This document shows, one piece after another, positions 12,123-23,046 of a stretch of DNA of 64,000 bases. Source of the stretch: Rhinopithecus roxellana (lineage: Eukaryota > Chordata > Mammalia > Primates > Cercopithecidae); contig NC_044552.1 in NCBI RefSeq assembly GCF_007565055.1, positions 37,666,069-37,730,068 on the forward strand, given 5' to 3'. The stretch's first letter is position 1, and each line of letters starts with the position of its first letter. The notes under the pieces were generated by a model. The model saw only the letters and a list, made by a program, of their open reading frames with translations. It had not been told where the DNA came from and ran no database searches. The translations under genes were made by a program, and so were the position numbers.

Positions 12123-12725
12123 CATATTGAACATAATAGCTTTTTATTGCTGTGTAACAAATGACCACAAACTTAGCACCTCCAAATAACACCTATTGAT
12201 TAGCCTACAGTCCTGTAGGTCGGAAGGCAGGGACAGCGTGAGTGGGCTTTTCGTTCAGGGTGTCACAAGGCTGAAATCAAAATGTCAGCTGAACTGAGTT
12301 CTTTTTGTTTTTGTTGTCGTTGAGACAAGGTCTCACTCTGTCACCCAGGCTGAAGTGCAGTGGTGTGATCATGGCTTGCTGCAGCCTTGAACTCCTGGGC
12401 TCAAGTGACCCTCTTACCTCATCCTCCTGAGTAGCTGGGACCACAGGTGTGCACCACCACACCTGGCTAATTTTCAAATTTTTTTGTAGAGAGGGGGTCC
12501 CACTATGTTGCCCATGCTGGTCTTGAACTCCTGAGCTCATGTGATTCAGGCGTGAGCCACCAGGCCTGGCCACAGATAATCTCTCATATTTAGAGTCAGC
12601 TATGCCATGGAACAACCTAACTGCCGGAGTGAAACCTATTGTATTCACAGTCCTGGGATTATGTATAGGGGCAAACCAAGGAGCAGGGGATTTTGGTGGA
12701 TCATCTTAGAATTCTCCCTACCACA
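12123..12725. repeat. Old interspersed repeat split by an Alu
   Basis: The left part (TTTATTGCTGTGTAACAAAT, ACAGTCCTGTAGGTCGGAAG) and the right part (GGATCATCTTAGAATTCTCC, CTACCACAC) are the two ends of one common old repeat type, interrupted by the Alu at 12299-12571. I cannot assign the family securely. Confidence 0.55.
12299..12571 (-). repeat. Alu (older J-like)
   Basis: Reverse Alu from GAGACAAGGTCTCACTCTGTC to the GTGAGCCACCAGGCCTGGCC end. The CTTGAACTCCTGGGCTCAAG segment is typical of old Alu copies. A few bases of the right end are missing. Confidence 0.92.
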
Positions 12726-13107
12726 CTTAGAATTAAATATGAAGTTTTTACAGTGGCCTATAAGGCTTTACATGTTCTGGCCCCTAGCTACCTCTCTCCT
12801 TAGCCATTTAGACATTCTTACTTTTGCTCAAAAAGACAAACGTGTTCTGGTTTCAGGGAACTTGCCCTTGCTGCTGTTTCAGCCTGCAATGTCCTTTCCC
12901 TGGATATTTCCTGACGTTCCCCCTCATATTTCTATCAGGTCTCTACTCAGAATGAGCCCTTTGTTGACCTCATCTAAAATAGAAACAGCCCCTTCCCCCA
13001 CAACTTGCTCAGTCTCTATCCCCTCACCTTGCTTTATTTGTCTTATGCAGACATTTATCAACACCATATTTTAAAAATAAATTTATTTATTAAATTACAT
13101 AGTCAGT

Positions 13108-13432
13108 GCCAGGCACGGTGGCTCACGCCTGTAATCCCAGCACTTTGGGAGGTTGAGGTGGGCAGACCACTTGAGGTCAGGAGTTAAAGACCAACCTGGC
13201 TAACATGGTGAAATCCCGTCTCTACTAAAAATACAACAATTAGCCAGGTGTGGTGGCGTGTGCCTATAGTCCCAGCTTCTCTGGAGGCTGAGACAGGAGA
13301 ATCACTTGAACCCGGGAGGCAGAGGTTACAGTAAGCTGAGATAGCCCCACTGTACTCCAGCCTGGGCGACAGAGTGAGACTCCATCTCAAACCAACCAAC
13401 CAACAAACAACAACAACAACAACAACAACAAC
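13108..13432 (+). repeat. Alu, full length, with (CAA)n tail
   Basis: Starts GCCAGGCACGGTGGCTCACG. The tail becomes (CAA)n at 13392-13432. The flanking duplication ATTACATAGTC (about 13094-13104 and again just after the tail) marks its insertion. Confidence 0.95.
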
Positions 13433-13463
13433 ATTACATAGTCCATTTGTGTGTGTGTGTGTG

Positions 13464-13759
13464 GTTTTTTCTTTATTGAGATGGAGTCTTGCTCTGTCAC
13501 CCAGGCTGGAGTGCAGTGGCATGATCTTGGCTCACTGCAATCTCCACCTCCCAGGTTCAAGTAATCCTTTTGCCTCAGCCTCCCCCGTAGCTGGGACTAC
13601 AGGTGTGCACCACCACACCTGGCTAATTTTTGTATTTTTAGTAGCGACGGGGTTTCACCATGTTGGCCAGGCTGGTCTTGAACTCCTGGCCTCAAGTGAT
13701 CCATCTGCCTCGGTCTCCCAAAGTGTTGGGATTACAGACGTGAGCCAGCACACCTGGCC
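13464..13759 (-). repeat. Alu, reverse, tail-to-tail with its neighbour
   Basis: Reverse Alu from a T-rich head (GGTTTTTTCTTTATTGAGATGG) to GTGAGCCAGCACACCTGGCC. It lies about 30 bp from the forward Alu at 13108-13432. Confidence 0.95.
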
Positions 13760-13935
13760 TATATAATTAATTTGAACATATGATATATTTATCTGTTTGT
13801 TGTCCATCTCCAATTAGAACATAAGGTCAGTGAGGGCATGACCTTTGTTTTATTCACTATCTCTGGTGCCTAGAATAGTGCCTTGCACATAGTAGGTGCT
13901 CAATAAACATTTGATGAATAAATGATTGAATGTGT

Positions 13936-14119
13936 TTTCAGACTTACTGAGGAATTTTGAAATGAAAAGTTTATTTTAGAGCACAAACTAGATGAAAAAT
14001 TATTTCTGTACTTTTTGTTTTATAGTTTAACTTTTTTAGTGAATTTAAAAACCTTTGACTAGAGCAAGTTAAACACAAAGTAAGGAGAAGAAATTAGATA
14101 ATAAAGATCAGAGAAAAAT
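13936..14119. other. AT-rich intergenic
   Basis: AT-rich DNA between L2 and the next Alu. No gene. Confidence 0.5.
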
Positions 14120-14417
14120 TCAGCTGGTTGCAGCGGCTTACGCCTGTAATCCCAGCAGTTTGGGAGGCTGAGACAGGTGGATCACTTGAGGTCAGGAATT
14201 CGTGATCAGCCTGGCCAACATGGCAAAACCTCAACTCTACTAAAAAATACAAAAATGAACTCAGCGTGGTGGCAAGTGACTGTAATCCCAGCTACTTGGG
14301 AGACTGAGGCACGAGAATTGTTTGAACTTGGGAGGTGGAGGTTGCAGTGAGCCGAGATTGCACCACTGTGCTCTAGCCTTGGTGGTAGAGCGAGACTCTG
14401 TCTAAAAAAAGAAAAAT
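14120..14417 (+). repeat. Alu, full length
   Basis: Forward Alu with the target-site duplication ATCAGAGAAAAAT at 14107-14119 and 14418-14430. Confidence 0.95.
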
Positions 14418-14721
14418 ATCAGAGAAAAATAATGAAGTTGAAAATAGAAGAACATTCAGACAATCAAAAAAACCAAAAACTGTTATTTCAAGAAAATCAA
14501 TTATATTGATAAACATCTAGCCAGATTGATCTGGAAAAAAGAGAAGGCACAAATTACCAGTATCAGGAATGAAAGCTGTGATTGACTACAGACTATATAG
14601 ATACTAAAAAGATAAGGTAATATTATGAACAATTTTACTTCAATAAATTCCATAACTTAGATGAAATAAACTAATTCTGTCGAAGACACATACTATGGTA
14701 GCTTACTCAAGAAGAAACAGA

Positions 14722-14985
14722 GGCCAGGTAGGATGGCTCATGCCTGTAATCCCAGCACTTGGGGAGGCCAAGGTGGGCAGATCACCTGAGGTCAGGAGTT
14801 GGAGATCAGCCTGGCCAACATGGTGAAACCCCATCTCTACTAAAAATACAAAAATACAAAAATTAGCCAGGTGTGGTGGTGCACACCTGTAATGCCAGCT
14901 ACGCGGGAGGCTGAGGCATGAGAGTTGCTTGAACCTTGGAGGTGGAGGTTGCAGTGAGCTGAGATTGTGCCACTCCACTCCATTC
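14722..14985 (+). repeat. Alu, 3' truncated
   Basis: Starts GGCCAGGTAGGATGGCTCAT. It stops at GTGCCACTCCACTCCA without an A tail, and L1 text resumes at once. Confidence 0.92.
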
Positions 14986-15334
14986 AGGTTATCTAGAAGA
15001 AATAGATAACTTGAATGGATTTGTATGTAATTTTTTAAAAATTGAATTTGCAGTTGGAAGCCTCTCCACAGAGAAAATCCAGGCCCAGATGGTTTTACTG
15101 ACATATACCACCAAACATTTAAGGAAGAAATAATAATTCTATACAAACTTTTCTAGAATATTCAGGAGGAGGAAATACCTCTCAACTCATCAGATAAGGC
15201 TAAAACCAAACAAAGATATTACAAGAACAGAAAATTACTGGCCAATATCTCTCATGAATATAGATGAAAAATTTCTACACAAAATTCATGTAAATCTAAT
15301 TGAACTCTTTCTATCATCTATACACATACTATAT

Positions 15335-15958
15335 ATACATATTCATGCACTGCATAATGATGTTTTGGTCAACGATGGACCTTATGTATGATGATGGTTC
15401 CATAAGATTATAATACTGTATTTTTACTGAAACTTTTCTTTTCTTTTTTTTTTTTTTTTTTTTTTTTGAGACGGAGTCTCGCTCTGTCGCCCGGGCTGGA
15501 GTGCAGTGGCCGGATCTCAGCTCATTGCAAGCTCCGCCTCCCGGGTTTACGCCATTCTCCTGCCTCAGCCTCCCGTGTAGCTGGGACTACAGGCGCCCGC
15601 CACCTCGCCCGGCTAGTTTTTTGTATTTTTTAGTAGAGACGGGGTTTCACCATCTTAGCCAGGATAGTCTTGATCTCCTGACCTCGTGATCCACCCGTCT
15701 CGGCCTCCCAAAGTGCTGGGATTACAGGCTTGAGCCACCGCGCCCGGCCTTTACTGAAACTTTTCAATGTTTAGATACATGAATACTTACTATTGTGTTA
15801 CTATTGCTTACAGTATTTAGTAGAGTAACATGCTATACAGGTTTGTAGCTTAGAAGTAATAGGCTATACTACATAACCTAGGTATGTAGTATGCTATATC
15901 ATCTATATATGTATTAGTATATATATATGTACTAGTGTATATACATGTGCACTAATAA
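15335..15958. mobile_element. MER2-like Tigger DNA transposon fossil, split by AluY
   Basis: Left part ATAATGATGTTTTGGTCAAC and GGTTCCATAAGATTATAATA; right part TACAGGTTTGTAGCTTAG and AGGCTATACTACATAACCTA. Both match what I remember of the MER2/Tigger family. The AluY at 15439-15749 splits it. No transposase frame is present. Confidence 0.65.
15439..15749 (-). repeat. AluY, Old World monkey type
   Basis: Youngest-looking Alu here, flanked by the perfect duplication TTTACTGAAACTTTTC at 15423-15438 and 15750-15765. It carries GTGGCCGGATCTCAGC, CCACCTCGCCCGGCTAG, TTTTTTGTATTTTTTAG and TACAGGCTTGAGCC. I associate these variants with cercopithecid AluY subfamilies rather than human ones. Confidence 0.9.
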
Positions 15959-16248
15959 CATCATGACCAAGTAGAGCTTATCCTAGGAATTCAAGGTTAG
16001 TTTAACATTCAACAATCAATGTAATTCATTATATTAACAAATTAAAAAAGAAAAACCCATACAATCATCTCAATAGATGTAGAAAATACCTTTGACAAAA
16101 CACAACATCCATTTCTGATTTTTAAAACTTAAGCAAACTAAGAATATAAAGGAACTTCCACAACCTGATAAGAAGCCTCTACTAAAAAACAAAAAACAAA
16201 AAGAAACAAAAAACAAAAAAACTATAATGGTGAAAAGATAGAATATTT

Positions 16249-16399
16249 TCTCCTGAATGTGCTTGATCTTATCTGACCTGATCTTGTAAAGCTAAGCAGG
16301 GTTGGGCCTAGTTAGTACTTGGATGGAAGACCACCTTGGAATACTGGGTGCTGTAGGCTTTTGGGCTTCTGCTCCCTTCATTAAAAAAAAAAAAAAAAA
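16249..16399 (+). pseudogene. 5S rRNA retropseudogene with A tail
   Basis: 16249-16362 reads as a diverged 5S rRNA lacking its 5' start. AAGCTAAGCAGGGTTGGGCC, TTAGTACTTGGATGGAAGAC and GGGTGCTGTAGGCTTT are all recognisable, and these blocks cover the internal promoter region. An A-run at 16382-16398 follows a short 3' extension, as expected for a reverse-transcribed copy. It sits inside L1 ORF2 sequence, which resumes immediately after. Many transitions from the functional gene make it a pseudogene. Confidence 0.88.
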
Positions 16400-16690
16400 G
16401 GATAGAACAAGGATGTCCATTCTTACTGTTTTTATTCAACATTGTACTAGAGGCTCTAACCACTGTAATAAGGCAAGAAAAATACAAGGCATTCAGATAG
16501 GGCAGGAAGAAGTACAATTTTCATTATTTGCAAATGACATGATCAATGCTGTAGAAGGTCTGATGAAATCTACAAGGAAGCTACTAGAACTAATAAATGA
16601 ATTTAGTATGGTAGTGAGACACAAAAGTGGTATACAAAAATCAATTATATTCCTAAATATGAGCAATGAACCACTGGAAATTGAAATTTA

Positions 16691-17236
16691 AAAATAATAC
16701 TTAAAAAATATTATCTGTTGCACTGGGCTCTCAGGGATTCCTCAGTTCTGGGGAATTTTCTTAGATTATGTCACTAAGGATGTCTTTCCCTTAGTTTCTC
16801 TGTTTCTCCTGTTATTTAGATGTTGTTGTCTCTCCTGGACTGGTCCTGTAGTTTTATTGCATAGTTACTTGTAACTTTCCATCCTTTTGTTATTTTCTCT
16901 CTACTTTATGGACATTTCCTCAGCTTTATCTTCCAAATTTCCACTGAATTTTTTATTTCTGTTATCACATTTGATTTTTAAGACCTCTCTCTTATTCTCT
17001 GTTTTTTTAAAAAACACTGTTGTGTTTTTGTTTCATCTTTGCAATATTTTTTCTTATCATTCACAGGATATGAGAATAATGTGTTGTTATTTTTAAGCTT
17101 TCTTCTTGCTATGTAGACTCAGCTTCCTTCAGTCACTTTTTTGTTTGTTTTGGCCTCAGTCTTTTGTGTTAGAAGCTTTCCTCAAATGTCTCATAATCCT
17201 CAGTTGTTTGCTTATTTTTAGGTGTGGAGATTTGTA
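16691..17236. other. AT-rich old repeat-like DNA
   Basis: TTTATTTCTGTTATCACATT and GACCTCTCTCTTATTCTCTG recall old LINE 3' sequence in reverse, but I cannot assign it. No gene. Confidence 0.4.
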
Positions 17237-17535
17237 AAGCTAGTTGGAAGCTGTGTATGTGTGTGTGACTATGTGTGTGTAGATATGTGTGTATATGTGA
17301 GCGTGTATATGAGTGTATGCAGTGGATGTGTAGGTGTGTGTCCATATGTGAGTGTGTATGTGTGTGCATGTGTGTGCAGGTATGTGTGTATATGTAACTG
17401 TGTATGTGAGTGTATGTATGTGGGTATGTAGGTGTGTGTGTGTGTATGTGTGTGCATGTGTGTGTAGGTGTGTGTATGTGTGATTGTGTATGTGAGTGTA
17501 TGTATGTGTGTAGGTGTGTGTGCATATGTTGGTGT
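17237..17535. repeat. TG/TATG microsatellite
   Basis: Imperfect mix of GTGTGTATG, TGAGTGTATG and TGTAGGTGTG units over about 300 bp. Open frames across it are stop-poor artefacts. Confidence 0.92.
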
Positions 17536-17729
17536 GGTTCTGTGAGCCTCACACTAGGGTGACCTGGCTGGGATGTTTCATTTTGCCCCCAGTGTTTTAA
17601 TGTCTTTGCTAACTTTGCTTTAGTGGAGATTCAGGAACAAGAAAACTAGATATAAGAGTCCAGGCTGCCAATTTTTCCTGGAAGTCTTTTAATTTATTTT
17701 TAGAGGCGTTTTTAATTTAAATTTTTTAT

Positions 17730-17875
17730 TTTTTAGAGCTGGGGGTCTCATTATGTCACCCTGGCCAGTGAGCAGGGTCTAGTCACAGGCACAATCTTCA
17801 TGCGCTACAGCCTTGAACTCCTGCCTCAGCCTTCAGAGTAGCTGGGACTACAGGTGTGCACCATTGTGTCCATCT
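17730..17875 (-). repeat. Old Alu or Alu-monomer fragment
   Basis: Diverged reverse Alu text: GGGTCTCATTATGTCACCCT, GCCTTGAACTCCTGCCTCAG, AGTAGCTGGGACTACAGGTG. Confidence 0.75.
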
Positions 17876-18127
17876 ATTAGAGGCTTTTATTATTATCAAT
17901 TCCATGTAATTATACTGAAAGAACAGATCAGGTATGCTCTGAAACTGAGTAAGTCTGGTTTACTGTGCCATTTCCATCCCCCAGCACAGGGCCTGGTATA
18001 TAAGGAAGTATCAATAGATATTTACTAAATTTATGGATAAATAAACATAAAACCTTTATCGTGTTAAAAATATTCGGAGCCTTTATTATGTTAAAAATAT
18101 TCCACAATGGTGTCAAGACTTCATCTC
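17876..18127. other. AT-rich intergenic
   Basis: No gene. An L2/MIR-like tail phrase CAGCACAGGGCCTGGTATAT occurs near 17980-18000. Confidence 0.45.
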
Positions 18128-18429
18128 GGCCAAGTGTGGTGGCTCACACCTGTAATCCTAGCACTTTGGGAGGCTGAAGCAGGCGGATCACTTGAGGTCA
18201 GGAGTTTGAAACCAGCCTGGCCAAAGTGGTGAAACCTTGTCTCTACTAAAAATACAAAAAATTAGCCAGGCCTGGTGGTGGACGCCTGTAATCCCGGCTA
18301 CTTGGGAGGCTGAGACAGGAGAATCGCTTGACCCTGGGAGGCGGAGTTTGCAGTGAGCCGAGATCATGCCATTGCACTCCAGCCTGGGCAAAAGAGCGAG
18401 ACTCCTTCTAAAAAAGAAAAAAAAAAAAA
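18128..18429 (+). repeat. Alu, full length
   Basis: Forward Alu starting GGCCAAGTGTGGTGGCTCAC with an interrupted A tail. AGACTTCATC occurs on both sides as the target-site duplication. Confidence 0.95.
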
Positions 18430-19824
18430 GACTTCATCCTTAGGAACTAAATGTATAAGTTGCTTAGTGCCCAGGTGTGTGACCTAGGAGATGGAGCAAA
18501 CTGAGTAGGTAATAGCAGCACCTTCTTTTTGTTTTTGTTTTTTTTTGGTCCAAAACAAGGTATGGCACCAAATTAAGAAATTGATTTCCTTGTTTGTTGT
18601 ATAATGAAGCCTAAGATCAATTCATAAAGGGAAGTAAAGTCCAAAAGTGCTTTGAGCAAATTTGGTTTTGTTGGCCTAGGTGGGTAGGGTCCACTTTTTG
18701 AATGTATAGGATTTTGCAGGTGAATTAGAAGCAAACGATATGGGATTAGAGGCAAGCCATTTACATTGCAGAGTTTTGCCTTTCCTTTCAGAAAAAAATA
18801 AAGTTGAACCAGATGAGCTCTCACTACCTTCTTAGTCATGGAGTTTGATGATTCTAAATCTTGAGGGACTGGGGTATCACTGGAGGGACGAGAGAGTAGT
18901 GAGTGAGGGCTGATTCTCAGGGACATGGATCCTAGGAGACAGGTAGGAAGGCGTGCCGGGAGAAGCAGTTTTCCCACAGCTAGAGAAGGTCAGGCCTCTG
19001 GGCATCTTTACCAGTCTTGAAATGACAGCACCCAGAGCCCCAAATGTTTCCTCTGCTCTCCCTCCATGCCAGTCGCTGTGCTTTCTACACATTGCCTGGT
19101 TGGATCCTTGCCACAGCCCTGTAGAGTTGGTGGTCTTACAATCCTCATTTCCCAGGTAGGGACACTGAGTCACAGAGAGGGGAATGTAATGTAGAGAGAT
19201 TCCAAGGCAGTTTAATGCCAGAGCAGCAAAAGGAAGATGGCAAAGGATAACGGAGGCCTGAAGGGGATACATTTCCCCTTGACAACATTTTATTGTAACA
19301 GTTGGGGATTGATGGGAATATATGTGAAAATCAGTCAGTGAGTGGTTTTCTGGTAGTTACTCCATGTAATATTGCTGACTGGCCAATGTTGTCCATTTAG
19401 TTATCAAAAAGTTGCCAAATTGTTGATAAACAAATGGAGAGCAAATAAAAGTTTCTCCTACAGAAGTTAAAATAGAGCTAGGGTTGACAGGAACATTCTG
19501 GGAATTGAACAAAGTAAGTGGTTTTTCTGACTCGCTCTGGGGTGAATATTTTTTCGACCCCATTTGTTGAAAAAATGGTCTAAAACCCTATTGAGTAAGG
19601 GAAGACCCTCTGGGTGCCTCTGACCATCTGGGTGTAATGACTGGGTGGGGCTCTGGTCTCAACATGAACAGCAGAACATTCTGAACTCGAACCCCAATAG
19701 ATTCTGATTTGAAACCTTGAAAGCGTTTGACTGAAGTTCTGATATCTGCTTGCTTTTTGGTTATTTCTTTCTTTGAGTACAGAAAGGAAATTTTGGTTTG
19801 TTGATTGTTCATTCTTGTATGCAA
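18430..19824. other. Intergenic, no gene seen
   Basis: Unique-looking sequence with no recognisable repeat over most of its length, and no supported open frame. Confidence 0.5.
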
Positions 19825-20034
19825 GCCATAGTGGTTAAGAGTGCTGGTTTGGAGCCAGAGAGAGTTGCGTTTAAATCCCAGCGCTGTTGCTTATTTGCTG
19901 TATGACTGTGAGCAAGTTACCTAAACTCTCCTAGCCTTTGTTTTATAATTGTAATCTACTTCACAGGGCTATTGTTGGGATTAATGAGATAACATAAGGC
20001 ACACTGTGGGGATATGATCCCAGGCAGTATTTAC
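19825..20034 (-). repeat. MIR SINE
   Basis: Reverse MIR: GTGGTTAAGAGTGCTGGTTT, TGAGCAAGTTACCTAAACTC, GGGATTAATGAGATAACATA. Confidence 0.88.
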
Positions 20035-20071
<37 letters not shown>

Positions 20072-20356
20072 TTGAGACCGAGTCTCACCCCGTTGCCCAG
20101 GCTGGAGTGCAGTGGCATGATCTCAGCTTACTGCAACCTCCACCTCCCATCTTCAAGTGATTCTCCTGCCTCAGCCTCCTGAGTAGCTGGGACTACAGGC
20201 ACCTGCCACTACATCTGGCTAATTTTTGTAATTTTTTATTAGAGACGGGGTTTTACCACATTGGCCAGGGTGGTCTCGAACTCCTGACCTCAGGTGATCC
20301 ACCCGCCTCGGCCTCCCAAAGTGCTGGGATTACAGGCGTGAGCCACTGTGCCCGGC
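20035..20356 (-). repeat. (TTA)n microsatellite joined to an Alu
   Basis: 20035-20069 is (ATT)n and probably grew from the Alu T-head. The reverse Alu body is 20070-20356, ending CCACTGTGCCCGGC. CCATTATTATT repeats on both flanks. Confidence 0.93.
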
Positions 20357-20395
20357 TACCATTATTATTTTCATTCATAAAGAGTTTACAAGTAA

Positions 20396-20768
20396 GCTGG
20401 GCGTGGTGGCTCACACCTGTAATCCCAGCACTTTGGGAGGCCAACACGGGTAGATTTCTTGAGCCCAGGGGTTGGAGACCAACTGGGCAAAATGGCTAAA
20501 CCCTGTCTCTACAAAACAAACAAACAAACAAACAAACAAACAAACAAACAAAATCACAAAAATTAGCCAGGCATAGAGGCACATGCCTGAGGTCCCAGCT
20601 ACCCAGACAGCTGAGGTGCCCAGGAGATTGAAGCTGCAGTAGGCTGAGATCATGCCACTGTGCTCCAGCCTGGTAAACAGGGCAAGACCCTGTCTCAAAA
20701 AAAAGACAAAAAACAAAAAACAAAAAACAAAAAACGAAACAAAAAACAAACAAAAAATAAAAAAAAAG
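20396..20768 (+). repeat. Alu with long A-rich tail
   Basis: Forward Alu from GCTGGGCGTGGTGGCTCACA. It has an internal (CAAA)n run at 20514-20551 in the linker and an (AAACAAAAA)n-type tail at 20695-20768. It lies 40 bp from the reverse Alu at 20070-20356. Confidence 0.94.
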
Positions 20769-20883
20769 AAAAGAGTCTACATGTAGATGTTTATACCTGT
20801 AGGCCTGTATTAGTCCTTGGGCTTGGATGGGGTAAGAGATCACTGAAAAACACTCTCTCCTCTGTGAATGCACTTGGAGAAAG

Positions 20884-20887
<4 letters not shown>

Positions 20888-20919
<32 letters not shown>
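20888..20919. repeat. (CA)n microsatellite
   Basis: About 16 uninterrupted CA units. Confidence 0.95.
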
Positions 20920-20920
<1 letters not shown>

Positions 20921-21190
20921 CTTTACAAAGTTAAATACATTAGACAGCATTTGAGACTGGATGAAGAGGTACAGACAGCTCATGCTATAAGAGTTTAGGG
21001 GAGACTGCTGAGCAGAAGCGGTTCAAGAAGTTTTCATGTTTTAAGAGGCAAATCTTCACGGCTGGCACTGTATAGACCAGGATGAAAAAATGAGCAACCT
21101 ATGCTTGGGGCTGTCAGAAGACCTGGTTGGCTGGAATGGGGTGGATGTGTAAGGAGGCAGGGGAAAGAAGGGGCCGCACACAATCATATT
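20920..21190. other. Intergenic, nothing recognised
   Basis: Unique-looking sequence between the CA repeat and a MIR. Confidence 0.5.
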
Positions 21191-21405
21191 ATGAATAATA
21201 ACGGGAATAGAAACCACCATTTGTTTGGTTCCTACTATGCACAGGCCAGGTGTTCATGCTACACCTTTTCCATATATTATCTCATTCAATCCTCATAAGA
21301 ACCCTGTATAGGTATTATTGGCATGAGTTTTCAAGGAAACTCAGGTTCAGAGAGGTTGTGTGACTTGCCCAGGGACAGATAGCTAGAAGTGGGGAGATCC
21401 ACAAC
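21191..21405 (+). repeat. MIR SINE
   Basis: Forward MIR: TTGGTTCCTACTATGCACAG, ATTATCTCATTCAATCCTCA, TGACTTGCCCAGGGACAGAT. Confidence 0.88.
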
Positions 21406-23046
21406 CTGAATGAACAAATTACATGCACAGACACTGTTACAGACAGGCACACACACACAGAGCCCAGGCGCAGGCAAGACAGTTGTCTGTTTCACCTCAT
21501 CTGTGGCCCCACTCTCCTTTAGTTGAGTTAGGTGCTAGTTCTTTCCTTTGAGGGGTCCAGTGTGAAAAAGTGACCCTACTCCTCACCCCAACTCTGTCTT
21601 AAATGTCCCTGTGGCTTTAGTCCCCAGGCAGGCTCCCAAGAGGGCAGGGCCTGGTGCAGTGTTTAAGGAGTTACTCACTCTTAGGGCCTGCGCTGCACCT
21701 GCACGACCCTTATAAGAATGAGCAGCTCCTTACTCCTTACATTTGGTCCTCACCTAGCTGCCTCGCTTGCCTCTCCCTAGTTCCGACCCTGCATGGGGCG
21801 AGGGTAGTGGTGCTTTGCAATGTGGGCCAAGAAGCCTCTTTCTCTTCCAAGGTCAGGCAGAGATTCCTGAGGTTCAGGCCATTGCTCTCCTTTCTGTACT
21901 CAAATGAACAGTGTATTTCAGCATATTATCTGAATATTACTCAGATAGTATTTCCATCACTCAAACCTACCCTTCTTTAGGGTCCTCCACAGTCCAGCCT
22001 ACCTTTCTGTCCCTGAATCCTCCAAGCAGTCCCTGTCCCAGCCCTGGCTCATACCCCATACTTCCCTGCCCCTAGAGGGTGAGTCTGGATAGACAGCCTC
22101 CAGCGTGGTGCCCCCTCTTCAGGGGCCAGGGGCCTGTGCAGAAAGCCTCCTGGGCATGCCCCAGAGACTGAGAAGTCCAGCACTGCTCTCCCTCGCCCTC
22201 TAGAGGCTCGGGGTGGCACTAGGTGAGGTACCTGGGAGGGGTCCTGACTGAGGCGGGGGCCCTGGGCTTCCAGAGAATGTATGGAGTGTGGCCACGGTTG
22301 GGCAACAGCTACATCTGAAGCCCACTGATGGAAGGTGCCCAGCAAGGTTGTTCTGTCATCCCAGGCAGAAGGGGGTTCAAAGCCCCCAACGTCTGTCTGG
22401 GTGTTGCGGGTCTTCCCTCCTATGGGCCAGAGAAGGGGCTCCCTAACCCGCACCCAGCCAGGCCAGTGGAACAGCCCCTGTCCACCTCCTACCTTCCTCT
22501 TGGGCAGCTTCGAGGAGCCTGGAGGATGCCCCTGCCAGCCCTGGGGAACTGTGGCCCTGTTCTGGAGAGCCAGACATCCCTGAGGAGCTTTAGGACAGGA
22601 GAGGAGGAAGTGTGAGGAGCTGTGTCCCAAGGTGGCTGTGATCGGGGTTGACGTAGGCAGAACCTGGGAGATGGTGGAAGAAATCTTCAACTCCTGGTAG
22701 GGAAGGACACATAGAAAAAGGGGAGGATGGCGGTATGGAGACAGCCTGGGGGACAGGCCAGAGTGGACAGAGGCTTTGGAATCACTTAACAAACCTTTCT
22801 GGGCTGGAAGACTCGGTGCTGGGGTGTGGGCCTCCAGAGGGGAGTAAGCAGGGCAGACCCACCCTTCCTCATAATACATATGCATAAGCTCATTTGCATA
22901 ACACCTGGCCCCCATCAAGGTAATTGGCCTTGCCTCAAATGGTCCATTATTTTTGACTAAAGTAAGGGGAAAGGGGCCCCATTCTCTTGCTCATCCTTCT
23001 CCTTATCTCCCAGATTTCTGGGATTGGAAGAGAAGGAGGAGTAACT

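Larger units (their letters stand above)
12690..13935 (+). repeat. L2 LINE 3' region interrupted by two Alus
   Basis: L2 text runs from about 12720 (TACAGTGGCCTATAAGGCTTTACATG) to 13090. After the Alu pair it resumes at about 13790-13935, where the canonical L2 tail is visible (CACATAGTAGGTGCTCAATAAA). It encodes no intact protein. Confidence 0.75.
14430..16690 (+). mobile_element. Degraded L1 ORF2 segment with nested insertions
   Basis: L1 ORF2-like text is visible in three blocks: 14431-14720, 14990-15330 and 15960-16690, the last with the SLFANDM version of the reverse transcriptase FADD box near 16525-16545. The blocks contain stop codons and frameshifts, so this is a dead copy. It was later interrupted by an Alu (14722-14985), a MER2-like element carrying a young Alu (15335-15958), and a 5S rRNA retropseudogene (16249-16399). 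Confidence 0.8.

Noticed and set aside
16249..16362. Functional 5S rRNA gene
   Set aside because: Missing start, many substitutions and an A tail; a retropseudogene.
16302..16691. 129-codon frame as a gene
   Set aside because: It joins the 5S pseudogene to L1 ORF2 remnant; the recognisable part is a dead reverse transcriptase fragment.
22049..22918. 289-codon open frame on the minus strand
   Set aside because: No recognised domain, low-complexity Pro/Ser-rich composition, no promoter or splice context. A chance frame in GC-rich DNA is likelier. Conservation of the frame in other primates would change this.
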